From Volvox africanus (lineage: Eukaryota > Chlorophyta > Chlorophyceae > Chlamydomonadales > Volvocaceae), in assembly GCA_030268105.1 (NCBI GenBank), contig BSDZ01000003.1, forward strand, positions 3,224,001 through 3,288,000: a stretch of 64,000 bases of DNA, given 5' to 3'. Under the pieces are notes generated by a model. It worked only from the letters and a program-made list of their open reading frames with translations. It made no database searches and was not told where the DNA came from. A program made the position numbers and the translations under genes. Positions 11,901 to 24,457 of the stretch are shown here, in pieces; the stretch's first letter is position 1; each line of letters opens with the position of its first letter.

Positions 11901-14900
11901 AGTGACTTCTTTTAAATCCTTATACGAAACATATTTCACAGAATTCCTAACCATATGGACTATGCAGAGCTGCACTATAGTATTTGAAAAAATGCTGCCT
12001 ATTGCCTCAGGAAAACCCTTTAATCCATCAACACAAGCAACATAAATTTGTTCAACCCCTCTATTCTTAAGCTCCATAATGATCTGCATCCAGAACTTGC
12101 TACCTTCATTCTTACCAATCCAAATACCAAGTAGCTCCTTTTTACCCTCTATGTTTACAGCAATTGCCAAGTATACGGCCTTGTTGATTACAATATTATT
12201 ATCTCGGGATTTTACATGAATGCAGTCCAGATATAATATTGGGTAGATGCTATGGGCATACGAGAAGAAAACCGGGAAGGTCGTTTTGAGAGGCGCAGTT
12301 GTGAAAAGAATAAAGCGAGAGACACAGATTAAGACACGGGTTGAATGGGACGTACGAAAAAGGAAAGATGAAGAGAGGATGACAGGGGAAAAGATGGTCG
12401 GATGGAGGATGGATGGAGGGAGGGAGGGAGGGAGGGAGGGGAGAGGCAGAACTATGGCAAGTCGAACCGTCGCATCTTGAACCTAACTCACGACGCATGA
12501 TCTTATCGCCTGGCTTTGATGGTTATGAATACCCTTATCATGATGAAGAACCTCGTCTATGTGCGTGTGTATTAACAGTGCGCAAGGAGGACTGCTTCAA
12601 TCATCAATCATAACAAGACAAAAAGGAGGTTGTTGTTACAGATTCTGCAGCGACCGCACAATGCCGCACATGGATTGTGATGACACATAAGCCCCACCTG
12701 GTAGCAAGCAGCCTGGCTTAGCTGGCTCAAGTCGTCATACGACAGGCTATAGGAGGTCCGCAGATGCAGATGGTAGCTTGGGGAGCCGTGGCAGCCGGGT
12801 GGGCCGCCGCCGCCGCCCGGGGTCGCGGCAGCGTGTCCTGCTGCCGCTCCTCCGCCAGCCTGCCCCGCCATCCCCACCGGCCCGGGACTGCCGCCGCTGC
12901 GAGTTGCCGCCGCCGCTGTTGGGTATTCCGCCGCCCTACGCGCCTCCACCACCCGCAGGTAGCTTAGCACGTGACTAGGCCACGAGTACGCCAGGATGTT
13001 ATTTCTGCGAGACCCTCGGCAAACAGCCAACAGATTCGGTTTATGTTGCACCTGGCTGCCCATCTTGCAGCCTTAACAACACATTCAAAGCACATTCAAA
13101 TGTCGCAAACCATGCCTAACCAAAAAATAGGAAGTGCGGTCAAGAAGGCGCTGTTCCACCCCGCACCCGGCGGCACGTATGTGCGCAGGTATATACCTGC
13201 AGGGCCGTTACGTCTTTTAAGTAAGAATCCCCCCTCCGTCTGCACGAGGAAGGCACGAGCGCACCTGCCGTTGTTGGAGAAGGTGTCCCACAGCTCTGGC
13301 CGCGTGATGATGTCGGTGATGGCTGTAGCTATGGCGCCCACATCCCCCGGTTCTGCCGTCACACCATTTCGAAGGGTGGCTACGATGTCGGTCGGACCCC
13401 CGTGACATGTCGCCACGATGGGGACCCCGTGCGCGGCCGCCTCAATCAGGGTGAGGCCGAAGGGCTCCTGACGATGGGGTGGAGCAGGCATGAAGGGCGG
13501 GAGGGGGGAGGGGGGAGGGGGGAGGGGGGGGAGGGGCCGGAGGGAGGGGAGGGGCCAGAGGGGGGGAGGGGAAGTCGAATAAAACAAGTACTGAATGCTG
13601 ATACTGAAGGAACGAGGACTAACCGTGAGTGTTGAATTTCATGACCGGCGTCGTCCAAAGCCAGTGGAAACGAGCTCTGTTGGTAAACTAGGTAGTCGCC
13701 AAGGCCGCAATTAAAGCAGTAAACAGAAGAAGAGAAGCCGTAAGTATGCAAACTATCGGCCGTATTGCTGGCGGCGAAGTGAAAGCCGTGTCGAGGGGGG
13801 CATGGGGAATGCAGGGGGGGGAGTGGGGGATGATGCACCGGCCGCAAAACCCATGGGATAGGGCGAGGGAAACGAGAGGGAGAGGTCTCAAAGATTGGCT
13901 GCTGCGAATCTGCCGCCTGCTGCATGCGTCGTATTGCCGCACACCTAAGCCCCGCACCTCCCCCACCCCACACACCTGCAGCGCCACGTTGACAAACACC
14001 CCACGGGTAGCCGCCGCAAAATGGTATATATCAGATACGTCCGATTGGCTGTGACGCTTAGGGTATGCCACGCTGCCGTACAGGTCGTACGCATCCACCA
14101 GCTTCAGCACCCCTTCCATAACTCGTGCGCTGCCACTGGCCATCGAATCAATTGCGTCCCGGTTGCCCTGGAGAGGGCAGGGGGCAGTGTTGCTTAAAGG
14201 GTACGACACGAATGAGAAGTACGAAGTACGTGAGGAGGTCCCGGAAGTGCCAGGTCAGGTGCCCTTGCCTAGACTAGATCACCTAACAATAGACATAATC
14301 ACCACAACACCACTCACTGCAATCCACCCCCCAGCAAACCTCCTCATATGATAACGACCCAGCCCCCTAGGCACGAGCCGCTGATGCGGAAGGTAATGCG
14401 GAAGATGCGGAGGTAAAACGCCCCCCCCTCCCTGACTCTCCCCCCATTAATCTGAAACACTCTCCCCCCCCCAGCCCCTCACCAATACTAATACAAGATT
14501 TGCCAGGTCCCGCAGTACGGCGCTGCTGCCGTACGCCTTAATGAGTGTGGCCACGTTCTTCTTGGCGTCTGGTCGGCTCATGGCCAGGATGACGGGCTTG
14601 GCGGGGTTGCGAAGGAAGCGATGCACCTGAAGTGTCGAGCGGGTAGGGGTGTGGAGGAGAGGGGCAGGGAGGGGAAGCCAAATAATGTAAAACTAAACAA
14701 GGCCGCAGCTGTGAGATTTGATATACATATTCTATAAATATTCTAGTTATAACATTTGAAAAAGATTTAATCAGTGGATTTGTCAGGGCCCAGGGCGGCA
14801 CGAGGCGGCAACTTATTTTCCGTCGAAAAATAAAACCAATTCTCTGTCTACACGCGCACAGGTCTACGAGACTAGCTACTAACAACGTACGACATTTTCT

Positions 14901-17900
14901 TCCATGTCGCTCTGCTGCTGCAGCAGCGGCTTCTGGACCTCACGCACACCCACCTCGCGCCAGATGGGCGGCTCAGTGAAGACGCTGGGTTGCGGTTGGG
15001 TGACAGGACTCGCAGCCGCTTGCAGCGGCAGACTTCCGCCCCCGAGAGCTCCCCCGCTGGGGCTGGCAGCCGCCGCGCCGGTCTCCCGCCCACTCATCTC
15101 CCCCTCCGCCAGGCCGCGGCGAATGAACACAGGTGGACTGGCGAATGGGGTCGAGGGAGGGTTTCCGCCGCCGCCGAACGACCGCCGCGGCGAACGGGGC
15201 TGATGCGACGTGGACACGTGCGTGGAGAAGGACGCGGCGCCCGCGGTGGCGGCGTTGGCGACGGGGCTGGTTGCACCCCCGCCGTCGGACACCAGGACCG
15301 GGCGCGGCACCCGCAGCGGTGGCGTCGCGGCACCGGAGCACGGGGTGGGATCAGGAGCCGGGGCTTGCCCTTCTCCACCTTGGGAGGTCTTTCCCGGGCG
15401 AGAGGGTGTAGACGACCCATGGGTCGGTAGCTTGTGTGTTGACGTGGCGCTTGGCGGCGAGGAGCAGGGCTGCGTCATCATCTCCTGGGCCATTACGTGC
15501 GGCGCGGCTGGGCCGCCGGCGGGCGACGAGATGCCTGGCGCCAAGGCGGCGAATTGCAGGATCCAGGATCCAGAATGCGGGGGTGAGGGGTGGGGGGTAT
15601 GGCAACGGGGGGGGGAGGGAGGCCAAACACAGCACAGGCGGGGCACAGGCGGGGCGGAAAACACAGCTTTTGCAACACATGATTGTGTACGGAAGCGTCA
15701 CATGTGTCGGGGTGTCAAATTCGCTTGTAGATACACACATGCAGAAAAGAGATGGCTTAATTAGGCTCTGTTCCTGTCGATGTGCCTGTTTTGCCCAGTT
15801 GCGCGAGCTCCTCTGTCCTCTCCTCTTCTCTCTCCTCCCCGCCGCTGCACTCTCCTCCGCCTCACTCCATTCAAACGCTGCCAGCGCGCAGCCGCCCACC
15901 AGCCCACCCAGGTAGACACGCAGACAGGCAGGCAGGCAGCTGGCCAGCCCGCCGCCTGCAGCTGCTGCAGTGTTCGTGCAGTTGTCGTACTTACCCGCTC
16001 TGGTCTGCATAAAGAGTGGGGGGGGGGGACCAGGACCGCGGGCCGCTACCGCCCGCAATTCCAAGTGCGTGGCAAGCTGCAGCTGCGGGCGCTGCATCCA
16101 TGGCTGGCAGTTGAGAATCTCACAACATCTTGATGGGCCTAACGAGCTCGGAGGGAACCCCCGCCAATCCGTGGCGGCATCAGCGACGATCAGCACTCGT
16201 TGGCGGCTCTCCCCTCGTTGAAGGCGACCGCGGTGAACCTAATGCTCATCGGTAAGAAGTACACTCCCACAAGAGGGCGAGAAGCAAAGTACAAAAACAC
16301 ACACGCCGACACTATGCCGCCCGAAACCGCATTACGCTACACCCCTCAACATTTGACATTAGGCTCTCCGAACCCCCAATGCCTCCTCATGGCCCACCCA
16401 AAGCCGCCCTCTCCCTCATTTCGTTCCCACAATTTACTGTTTCCAAAGCAACCTGTGTCATAACTGCAGTATCATGTTTTTAGCAGATTCCATTCCTAGA
16501 TTCCCGCCAAAACCCCACCCCATCGCAGACTCCGCGTGTGAACATTTAATCTGAGCAGTACAGTCTAAGATCGATGAACGATGTTTTGAACGATGTTTTG
16601 GGTGGCCTAAAAACAAAACCCGGTATTTCCCTCCCCTCCCCCCCATACGCAAACACAATGCGACAGATGGCCAGGTTCCTTGCGAAACGTCCAGCAATCG
16701 AAACAGGGAATACAAATATGCATGCGGCATATCCAGTTGATGGATTTTAATTACCCGCATATAAGAGGCCTTCACAGACCGCCGGGCAGCAACCCGTGCA
16801 CGTGTGCGACTGTGCGCGTGTGTGTATTGCTCGTCCTCCTCCGCCTCTCGGGGGAGAAGGGCATATCTCAACACCCCAATATATTCCGTACACTTAACGC
16901 CGTACAATTGTATATACGTAATATTGTCAACCAGGTAAGACTCAGCGACGATTGACCCTCTTGGGGCCATAGATGGACACTTCAGATGACTATGTATCGT
17001 GTTGCTACAGCGACGTGTAGCACCGTACAGGGATCCCGGTGTGGGATCAGAACGTCATCGTACAGTACGGCTAGGCTGTACAGATATTTGCATGCATGCA
17101 CGGATGGACGGACGGATGGATGGATGGATTTGCATGGCAAAATCAGTCGCGAGGGCGAAGCGGAGGGCCTCCGGCGAGAGATCCACTATACGCGGGCGAA
17201 TGCGGGTCAGGATGTGCAAAGCACACATGTGTATGCCGTACGCCAGTAGCAAGGTTGTAGTCCGCCAGATGCACCCGCGTGAGCGAATCCGCACCACGTG
17301 ACGCTGCTGTGCGTCTTTACAAGAAACTTAGTGGAATTTCGTTGATACTGATGCGTTCCAAACGGATTCCAACAATGGTTATAACGGACTTTAGGACGGG
17401 CGCTGTACATCATCTGGACCACCAGAGCCACGGATAGGAAGCACAGCACAGCAAAGCAAAGCACAGCATGGGCTTTGGAGAAATCACGGGGTTGGGAACC
17501 ACACGTCACAAACGACACATATCGCTATGTTATTATTGCTATTTTGGTTTTGTATTTGTTGTTGCTGTATAGGATTTACATCTCCCTTGGAGGGTCTAAG
17601 TTCTGTGGCTATTTGTCATGCACTCCCCACCCGCCCGTCCAGGGAGGGGGGGATGTGCGGTCTTCGTGCGCCCACCTGGAGGGGACCAGGGCGACGGCTT
17701 GTGGGGCGACGGGGCCTTCATGGCCGCCGCGAGCAACACCTCGTCAGCAGCGTCAGCGTCAACGTCAACGTCAGCGTCAGCAGCGCCATTGGCTCCGTTG
17801 CCGGGGACGGCCTCCAGGGAGGGGGCCGTTGTCAGCGAGATCGGGGTGCCGCGTCGCGTACTGCTGGTTTCCAGCTTTTGGGCGTACAGAGCCTGCGCCA

Positions 17901-20900
17901 ACAAGCAGCACGTGGATGATCAAAACGGAACCACCAACCCACATCGAGGTTCAAATGATGCCGAGGAAGCGTCGAGTTCACCAGGTCAGACCAACACGTC
18001 ATCATTCGAGTTTTGCAACCACACTGTATACTCAGTTTATAGGTCATTACCGCACTCCTGTATATAACTGCCCGGGGTACGGCACTGGCTTGAACCCAGG
18101 CATGTGAGAGTGTTCTGCGTTGCGACCAGTCCTCTTCCCCTGATCTCCCGAGATGCGCCGTGGGCATGTCGACCATACACACACGCGCGCGCGATATTGA
18201 AACATAAACAACGACTTCTCTTCCCCGAAGGGAACCTCAATAAGGCCCATGTATAGGCGCATATGGCACGTTCGCCCATGTGGGCAGGTGGGCAGGTGGG
18301 CAGGTGGGCAGGTGGGCAGGTGGGCAGGTGGGCAGGTGCCTGCCTTCATCGACGGCTCCCTCCCTCATATCTAGGCTTCCCTCCCTCCCGGAGCCCCCCC
18401 TCCTCCCCCACTCACCGCGCGGTGGTGTCTTTCCAGCAGCTGGGTGATGGGGTCGCGGGGTAGCGCCACCTTCAGCGCGGAGAAGTCCAGCCCAGGGGGG
18501 ATGACCGCCATCACGGGCACATGCAGTCCGGGAACGCCCCTTTGGGTCAGCGCCGCCGCCAGCTGGTCGCGGTAGCTTAGCGGACGTAGACGTACACAGA
18601 CCCGTACACACGAGGTGGACCAGGTGGAGGGAAAGGGGTGTGTTTTGGATGGTGGCGGTTGCGGATTGCACGTAGTCGGATGGTTTTCTGAATGGCTTGA
18701 TGGGTCGGTTGTGGCATCTACCGGTATCATCTATCCGGACCTCAACCCCCAGGGACCCCCTCCTGGAGTCATGTGTTGGGCAAAAAGCGCCCGTAGCCCC
18801 TCCCCTCCTGCGGCCGGTTTGTGTGTCCTCCACACCGCGGGGGGGGGGGGCCGGGTGATACTAATCATCATTATTAAATTGTTAATTTTTAATCATAATA
18901 TTAGGTGTAATCTCCTCTCCTCTACTCTCCCCTTTTATTATGTGCTTTTGCCACACCGAGTGTCGTCCCTCTCCCCGCCCACCCCAAGAACACCAAGATG
19001 GCGACATATGTGTCCTGGCCCCAGGTGGTGGACATCGGGTAGTCTTAACCCCCAAAATAATACGGCGCTTGGGTGTCCTGCCTCTTCTGTTGCAACGTTA
19101 AAAGCAGTGATACAGTCCATATCACATTGCACAGGCATTGGCAACGACCAATTCACCCCCCCCACACACACACACCCACACGACTGCCGCGCGATGAGTC
19201 AATCATTACGTGAGTCAGCACTTGCGGCGAGACAGACCACAGCCCTCGGGGGCCGCCTGAGCCCCGCTTCACCCCCACACGCCGCAGCGGTTTCCGTACC
19301 CTTCTTCTCCGTCGTACAGTCCCCATTGCTCCTTGACCTCCTGCTGTGTAGAAGAAAAAACCACCGCCGCCGAGTCCAGGGAGCGCTCCTCTGCTTCAAT
19401 GCGGCGGCTAATGCGGTACGTGGCCTCGACCTCCGCCAGGCTCACGGAACCGCTGGCCAGCAGGTGTGCCTGCGGACCCAGTGAATGTGGCAATACGACA
19501 CATTTTTATTCATAATTTTGTGCAAGCTGTCACCGCTGACTTCCACGTCAGGCAATAGAAACGAGGAAGCAATAAAACCTGAGCCGCTGGCCATTCCACC
19601 GATCGAATCGACATGATTGCCGCCATCACGAACCACGAACCGCCATGACAGCCCCCAAATAACCATTATAACCGACAACCGACAACCTATACACCCCGGC
19701 AACCAAGTTTTGCCGGGACCGTAACTCCCAACGGCGGACTCCGTTTCTCCCGCGAGTGTGAGTGCGAGGAGAGCGTCGGAGGGGAGGAGAGGGGAGAGAA
19801 GGTAGAGAAAAACCGACAACGGTCGTCGCGGGGACGTCGGAGGTACGGCAAACGTCAGGGGGTCAAGCCCACCTTTTTGTTGCGGCCCAGCGAGTGGCCC
19901 GTCATGAGCATGGGGCAGCCGAGTGAGGCCGCAATCAGCGCCGCGGCCTCGCCCGCATCCGCGTAGTGGCCGTGTACCGCCCACAACTCCGCTGCGGCCC
20001 CGCTGCCAGCCAGGCGGGCCAGGGTGGTGGTCACGTGCCGTACGGCGCGGTCGGCGAATTCGCGAATGTGGGGCCACAGATCCTCCTTCCTGCAGTCAGG
20101 GAGAGGGGGAGAGGTTGGGGAGGAGGGGGGGGAGGAGAGGGGGAAGAGAGGGGGGGAGAGGAAGGGGGGGAGGTGGGGGGAAGAAGAGGGGGGGAAGATG
20201 AACAAACAAGTCCAGTGCGGGTGCGGAAGAAACGCGGAGGAGTCGTTGAAAGGCGGATGACGTATGACGTCGTGCCGAGGTGGGAAATGCGGGGAACTGC
20301 GTACGACGCCGGCGTAGGTGGGATAATCGCCAACAAATGTTTTCCGGTTCCTTGGTGACTTAGCTTTTGAAAGGTACAAGGACTCTTTGCGTCCCCTCCC
20401 ACCCCGAGCACTTACCGCCCTGTTGCAATAAAGCTTGGGAGGTAGGCATCACAAACCCACGTATGCATGTGCGAGTATGTACGAGTGTTCGAGTGTTCGT
20501 GTGGGACGCTTGTTTACTCCCGATCAGTACGACGGTATATCCCGGAATCTTCATGCACGTGTATACAGGCACCCCGCACGTGCAACGCTTCTCTCCCCCC
20601 TCCCCCTTCCTCCCTCCCCCTCTTCCCCCCTCTACCCCCAGCCCAGCTATCTCCGCTCCCAACGCCTAGCAGAAATGTGTTCCCTGACCCTTTTGATTTC
20701 CCTCCATACACACGTACATACACACACACACACACATGCACACACACATGCACATCACGCAAACACACGCACTTCAAATAGGTTTCCGGAGGTCCACAAG
20801 GCAATCGCACAATGAAGGCACCGGTGGGATCCTCAGCGCCACTCCCGCCGTCCCAGCTGTCTGGGCCGGCGCCGATCGCGCCCGAGGTCACCGGCTCGGC

Positions 20901-23900
20901 CACACCCAGTCCGCAGTCCAGGCGCTCCTCGGGGAGGGAGTAGCTGGCGTCCACCTGCGGGCGGAGGAAGCGGAGGGGAGCGGAATCAGGAGAATTACAT
21001 CCTTGGTAAGGACACCTCCTCATGACGACATTGATGATGGCGAAGTCAATGCAGCCGACCTTGCCCAACAGAAGTCCAACAACCAACTAATAAAACACCG
21101 ACAGAGTCCGAGAGAAAAAAGCCACCCGTGCCCTAAATTTGGGAAGAGAAAAGAAGTAGCTACAGAGAGAGAGAGACAGAGATACAGAGAGCAGTAAGGA
21201 CGCATGTCCACCAGACGCGTGCGTGTATGTGTGTGTGTGTGTGTGCAGCCCCGGGGCGATCCCGGAAGCGAGCAAACCCCCCCGGGTCGTACCTTGGGGT
21301 CAGCGATGAGGCGAGTGAGCAAATCCACCCGGGCGACGGAGGGGATACGGCCCAGGGCTCGCGCCAACTCAACCACGTACTTCACCTGCGGAGGGGGGCA
21401 CCCATGGGATCACGGAAACGCAAAAGGCTGATGCCGGAATCAGGGCGCATGGGCGCGCAGACGCATAGGCCCATGAAAAACCGCGCAGGAGCCTTTTCCC
21501 ATGGCCGTAATGAAGCGGGGTAATGGCCGCAAGGGGATTTTGTCCGCCGGTTGCTCGCTAAATGTCACATAACTCCGGATGTTTATCCATTCACCACTCA
21601 GCGAGGAGCACTTCGCCGCCGTGTCATCAAAAGAGTCGGAGTTTGCTGGCCACGACCCCAACACCGCGGCTAAGGATCCAACCCCTCTAAAGACCGCGCG
21701 CGTGTGTGTCTGTGTGTATTATTGCGATGTCAATAACATTCCATTACAGACGTGCATTAGGCCGCTAGCCGCTAGCCGCAACTCCGACCCTTTGACCTTG
21801 CTTCGACCGCCCCGCCCCGGCCCCGCCCCGCCCCGCCCCGGCCGCCCCCCGCCCCGCCCCGACACCCCCCCCGCCTCGCCCCGCCCCGTCCTGGGCCCCC
21901 CCCGCCCCGCCCCGGCTCCCCCCGCCCTGCCCCGCCCCGCCCACCTGGCCGCCAGTGTCGGGATCTCTTCCCAGCTCCATGCGACTGCCCCGGACTAGGC
22001 CGTGCAAGGAAATGAGCACGACGTAGAGACGCGGGAAGCGGTTCACGAGCAACTCCAGGTCGGCATCGGTTGGGGGAGTCACTGCCGCGGAGGTGGCGGG
22101 GGAGGTCGTAGCGGTAGGACCCGGAGGCAATGGCGAAGGCGCTGCCGTTGCCGCCGGTCCCAGAGATGCGGTTACCGCCCCCTGTGAGCCGACGCCACTG
22201 CTGCTGATGCGTCCTGCGGCTGTAGCAGCTGCAGCTGCGACTGCGGCCGTCGGGCTGGCAGCACGGCTGGCGGCGGAGGACGTGGTAATGGTGGACAGCC
22301 GCAGCGTCGTGGTAGTGGCGGCGGCAGTACCGGGTGTTGCAGTAGAACTAGCGAGGGCGGAGAAGGCTGACGGGCTGGCGGAGTACCCTGTGATACCGCA
22401 CACACACACGCATACAAAACACACACCAGCGGTAACATTTACTCGCCAATTTACTCGCCATATTTGGTGGTTGCCCAAAGCAACGGTGAGATTGGGGTGG
22501 GAGGGAGGGCCGAGAGGAATGGACGCGAGGGTGCACGAGCACGGTGCCAGAACTACGGAAGCTGTTTACCCCCGCGCGCGAGGGGTATTTCTACTTTTGA
22601 ATTACATTTGTAAACCCTAAGCTGGCATCTCACCTAAAGCCCCCTCTTTTCCTTTCGTTCCCCGGCCCCCAAGCCCCGCACTCTTCTTTCCCGCCCCGCC
22701 CGCCCCGCCCCTCGGCCCCGCCCGCCGCGTCCCACCTGCATTGCTTCGTACGCTCATAGATCCCGACACCAGCGACTCCGGACTGCCCCCCGCCGGGGCG
22801 ACTGCAACGCCGTTGGTGGCGCCGGCGACCGCCCGACTTGCCTTGGCAGCGGCAGTTGCCGGGTACACCGCGTCCCAGGACTGGTCATCCGGCCGGTCGG
22901 TATCCGGGACGGTCGCCTGGTCGGCGGAGAGCGGCTCGGCAAGCAGCTGGGCAGCGGCCGGATCTGCGGGGTCCACCTCCTCCGTCAGCGGCTGCGCAGC
23001 AATTCACGCAGCAGCCGTGCAGCGGGGCTGAGAGGGAGCGGCTAATCGCTTCCCGAGTCGTACAGGGACTTATTATATGTGTCACGGTCTAAATTAATTG
23101 ATCGGACTAACGATGATGTTAAAAAACTTCAGGACGACATTGCAAAATGACGATGTTTAATCCATATAGTTAACGACAGTTGACAACTGAGCGATCCAAA
23201 TCAATAGACCCAACCCAATAAGGAGCCCGTGGCACTATACTCGGATAACGCGGATAAACCCTAGCATTACCGTATCGCAAATAACATCCGATACTTATAT
23301 TATACTCATCCATCCAAGCTTGCTAAAATCACCACCACACCACACCACAATCATGGCACCGCCACGGAGCAGAGGGCGCATGCCCGGCGGCCTGACCCAC
23401 ATTTCATGCGGCTTCCCTCGCTGCCGTCACTTGCTGCTGTCACCACCCCTCCAAAACGTACCTCCAGAGTGACAGTCGTGTCCAGATCGTCCAGATAGAG
23501 CACAGCGGTGCGCTCATCGGATTCGTCGTCTTCTTCGCCGATGGTTGCATTGACACGGCGCAAGGCGGACTGTCGCGCCGCGACTGCCGCGCGCTTTCGC
23601 TTCATCGCCCATACGCGCCATGATAAGTACTCGATGCGCGCGTCCTTCTCTAGCTGGTTGTCGCGGTTCGCTCGTGATACCTGCACACCACCCGCCCCAC
23701 GTCCGCATAATCGGTAAAGAAAACTCCTTTCTTCCCTCAAAACTGGCGCACGAATGGCTTGCGAGCGCCTGCATCATTTGTGTCGTGCAGTTCGGGACGC
23801 GTCGTTGCACGACAGCTAGATAAATGTCGACTCGATGAGCATAACTTAAACAGGCAGTTCCGTTTTGAGCGAAAGATTGCAAAATGCTGGCTGTCGACAA

Positions 23901-24457
23901 CAGTCAACTTAGTTGGTAAAAGACCGTAACAAGACCGCAGATGGAAGAGGACTTTGCAGTGAAAGCGCCGCGCCGAATGGCGGCGCATGGCGACGCAGGC
24001 CGCGTACCTTGTTCCAGGAGCGTCGCAGCGAGTCTTCGTCAAGGCTCAAAATTTGATTGACATAATATTTGGCGCAAATCTGCCGATCGGCATCTACCGC
24101 TTCGGGAACAGGATAAGCCGCAGACGTCCTTGCTGCGAGCGCGTCGCGGCTGCCGGCGCTTATCTGCGCGGACGGCCACACCCAAAATAATCATGGCAAG
24201 GATTAAACTAAAAGGCGTCTTGATATTCCGTTTCTGCCATCACCTACAATTAATAAAAAGAAATACACCTGAAAAAGCGCGTTGCAGAGGCAGCGGAAGA
24301 ATGTGCATGCTTCCGGGCCCCGCGTCGAACAAAGCGCCAGGACCAGACACAATTCCAACCCCACCTACAATCTCTACAAGTTGCAATATCAGTATACCCT
24401 CACCAGCGCCTCCAAATAGGAGTCCACCCAGCTGTTGGCTGCCGTAGATACATCCAT
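8969..24457 (-). CDS. SPS: sucrose-phosphate synthase (19 exons, ~1617 aa)
   Basis: Makes sucrose-6-phosphate from UDP-glucose and fructose-6-phosphate (GT4 glycosyltransferase, cytosolic in plants). In-phase exons: 24457-24404, 24163-24008, 23680-23462, 22991-22736, 22387-21945, 21385-21293, 20954-20773, 20089-19873, 19469-19300, 18575-18416, 17892-17676, 15534-14954, 14626-14483, 14167-13976, 13467-13265, 13004-12698, 10892-10713, 10365-10000, 9682-8969. Key motifs: [11 protein letters not shown] (N-terminus), [10 protein letters not shown] with [12 protein letters not shown] (sugar/nucleotide fold), [63 protein letters not shown], and [14 protein letters not shown] carrying the E-x7-E of GT4 enzymes. 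The C-terminal ~400 residues match the sucrose-phosphatase-like domain ([22 protein letters not shown]). It keeps a DxD (CDCDKE) but lacks GDSGND, so phosphatase activity is doubtful. Plant SPS is about 1050 aa; the excess is a ~260-aa low-complexity linker (residues about 650-910) plus extended N- and C-terminal segments. Confidence 0.94.
10905..11127 (-). repeat. dispersed intronic repeat, copy 1 (SPS intron 16)
   Basis: About 223 bp is nearly identical to 13575-13791, with a few substitutions and small indels, and its 3' half (read in the SPS sense) is shared with 55952-56047. Read in the gene direction it starts ACACGGCTTTCAC and ends TTTTATTCGA. About 10 nt further on is the CCTCAG 3' splice site at 10894-10893 that precedes SPS exon 17. 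There are no obvious terminal inverted repeats and no coding capacity. Confidence 0.9.
11524..12242 (-). pseudogene. IS256-family bacterial transposase remnant inside SPS intron 16
   Basis: An AT-rich block encodes the C-terminal part of an IS256/Mutator-superfamily transposase. Visible motifs are YPILYLD (first catalytic Asp region), [32 protein letters not shown] (second Asp), [12 protein letters not shown] and [15 protein letters not shown]. The frame stops at 11568, but the family C-terminus (LALNQF) continues in another frame to 11524, so there is one frameshift. The N-terminal half is missing: homology ends abruptly near 12242, where composition changes back to algal GC. No IS terminal inverted repeats were seen. 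Codon use and composition differ sharply from the neighbouring SPS exons and resemble low-GC bacteria. It lies antisense on the window, in the same sense as SPS, and is presumably removed with the intron. The donor lineage cannot be told from sequence alone. Confidence 0.92.
12416..12443. repeat. GGGA tetranucleotide tract in SPS intron 16
   Basis: About seven GGGA units lie just outside the 5' (truncated) end of the IS256 remnant. Confidence 0.75.
13491..13574. repeat. G-rich tract (C-rich in SPS transcript) before exon 15
   Basis: About 80 bp of GGGGA/GGGGGGA runs lie between repeat copy 2 and the CGTCAG acceptor of SPS exon 15. In the transcript sense this is a long polypyrimidine tract. 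Confidence 0.8.
13575..13791 (-). repeat. dispersed intronic repeat, copy 2 (SPS intron 14)
   Basis: Roughly 95% identical to 10905-11127 over its full length and in the same sense relative to SPS transcription. It ends TTTTATTCGA and is followed by the pyrimidine tract leading to the 3' splice site at 13469-13468, about 105 nt away. Confidence 0.9.
18282..18338. repeat. 8-bp tandem repeat (GGGCAGGT)n in SPS intron 10
   Basis: About seven perfect tandem copies lie just past the exon 10 donor, in the intron between SPS exons 10 and 11. Confidence 0.88.
21785..21944. repeat. CCCCGCC-rich tract at the start of SPS intron 5
   Basis: About 150 bp of near-continuous CCCCGCC repeats begins immediately after the exon 5 donor. 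On the SPS transcript it is a GGCGGGG tract abutting the 5' splice site and could form G-quadruplex RNA. Confidence 0.8.

Noticed and set aside
11524..12242. IS256 remnant as simple bacterial contamination of the assembly
   Set aside because: It is decayed (5' truncation, frameshift), very short, and embedded between phase-matched exons of one algal gene. Contamination would normally give an intact gene with bacterial flanks. Read-level proof is still lacking.
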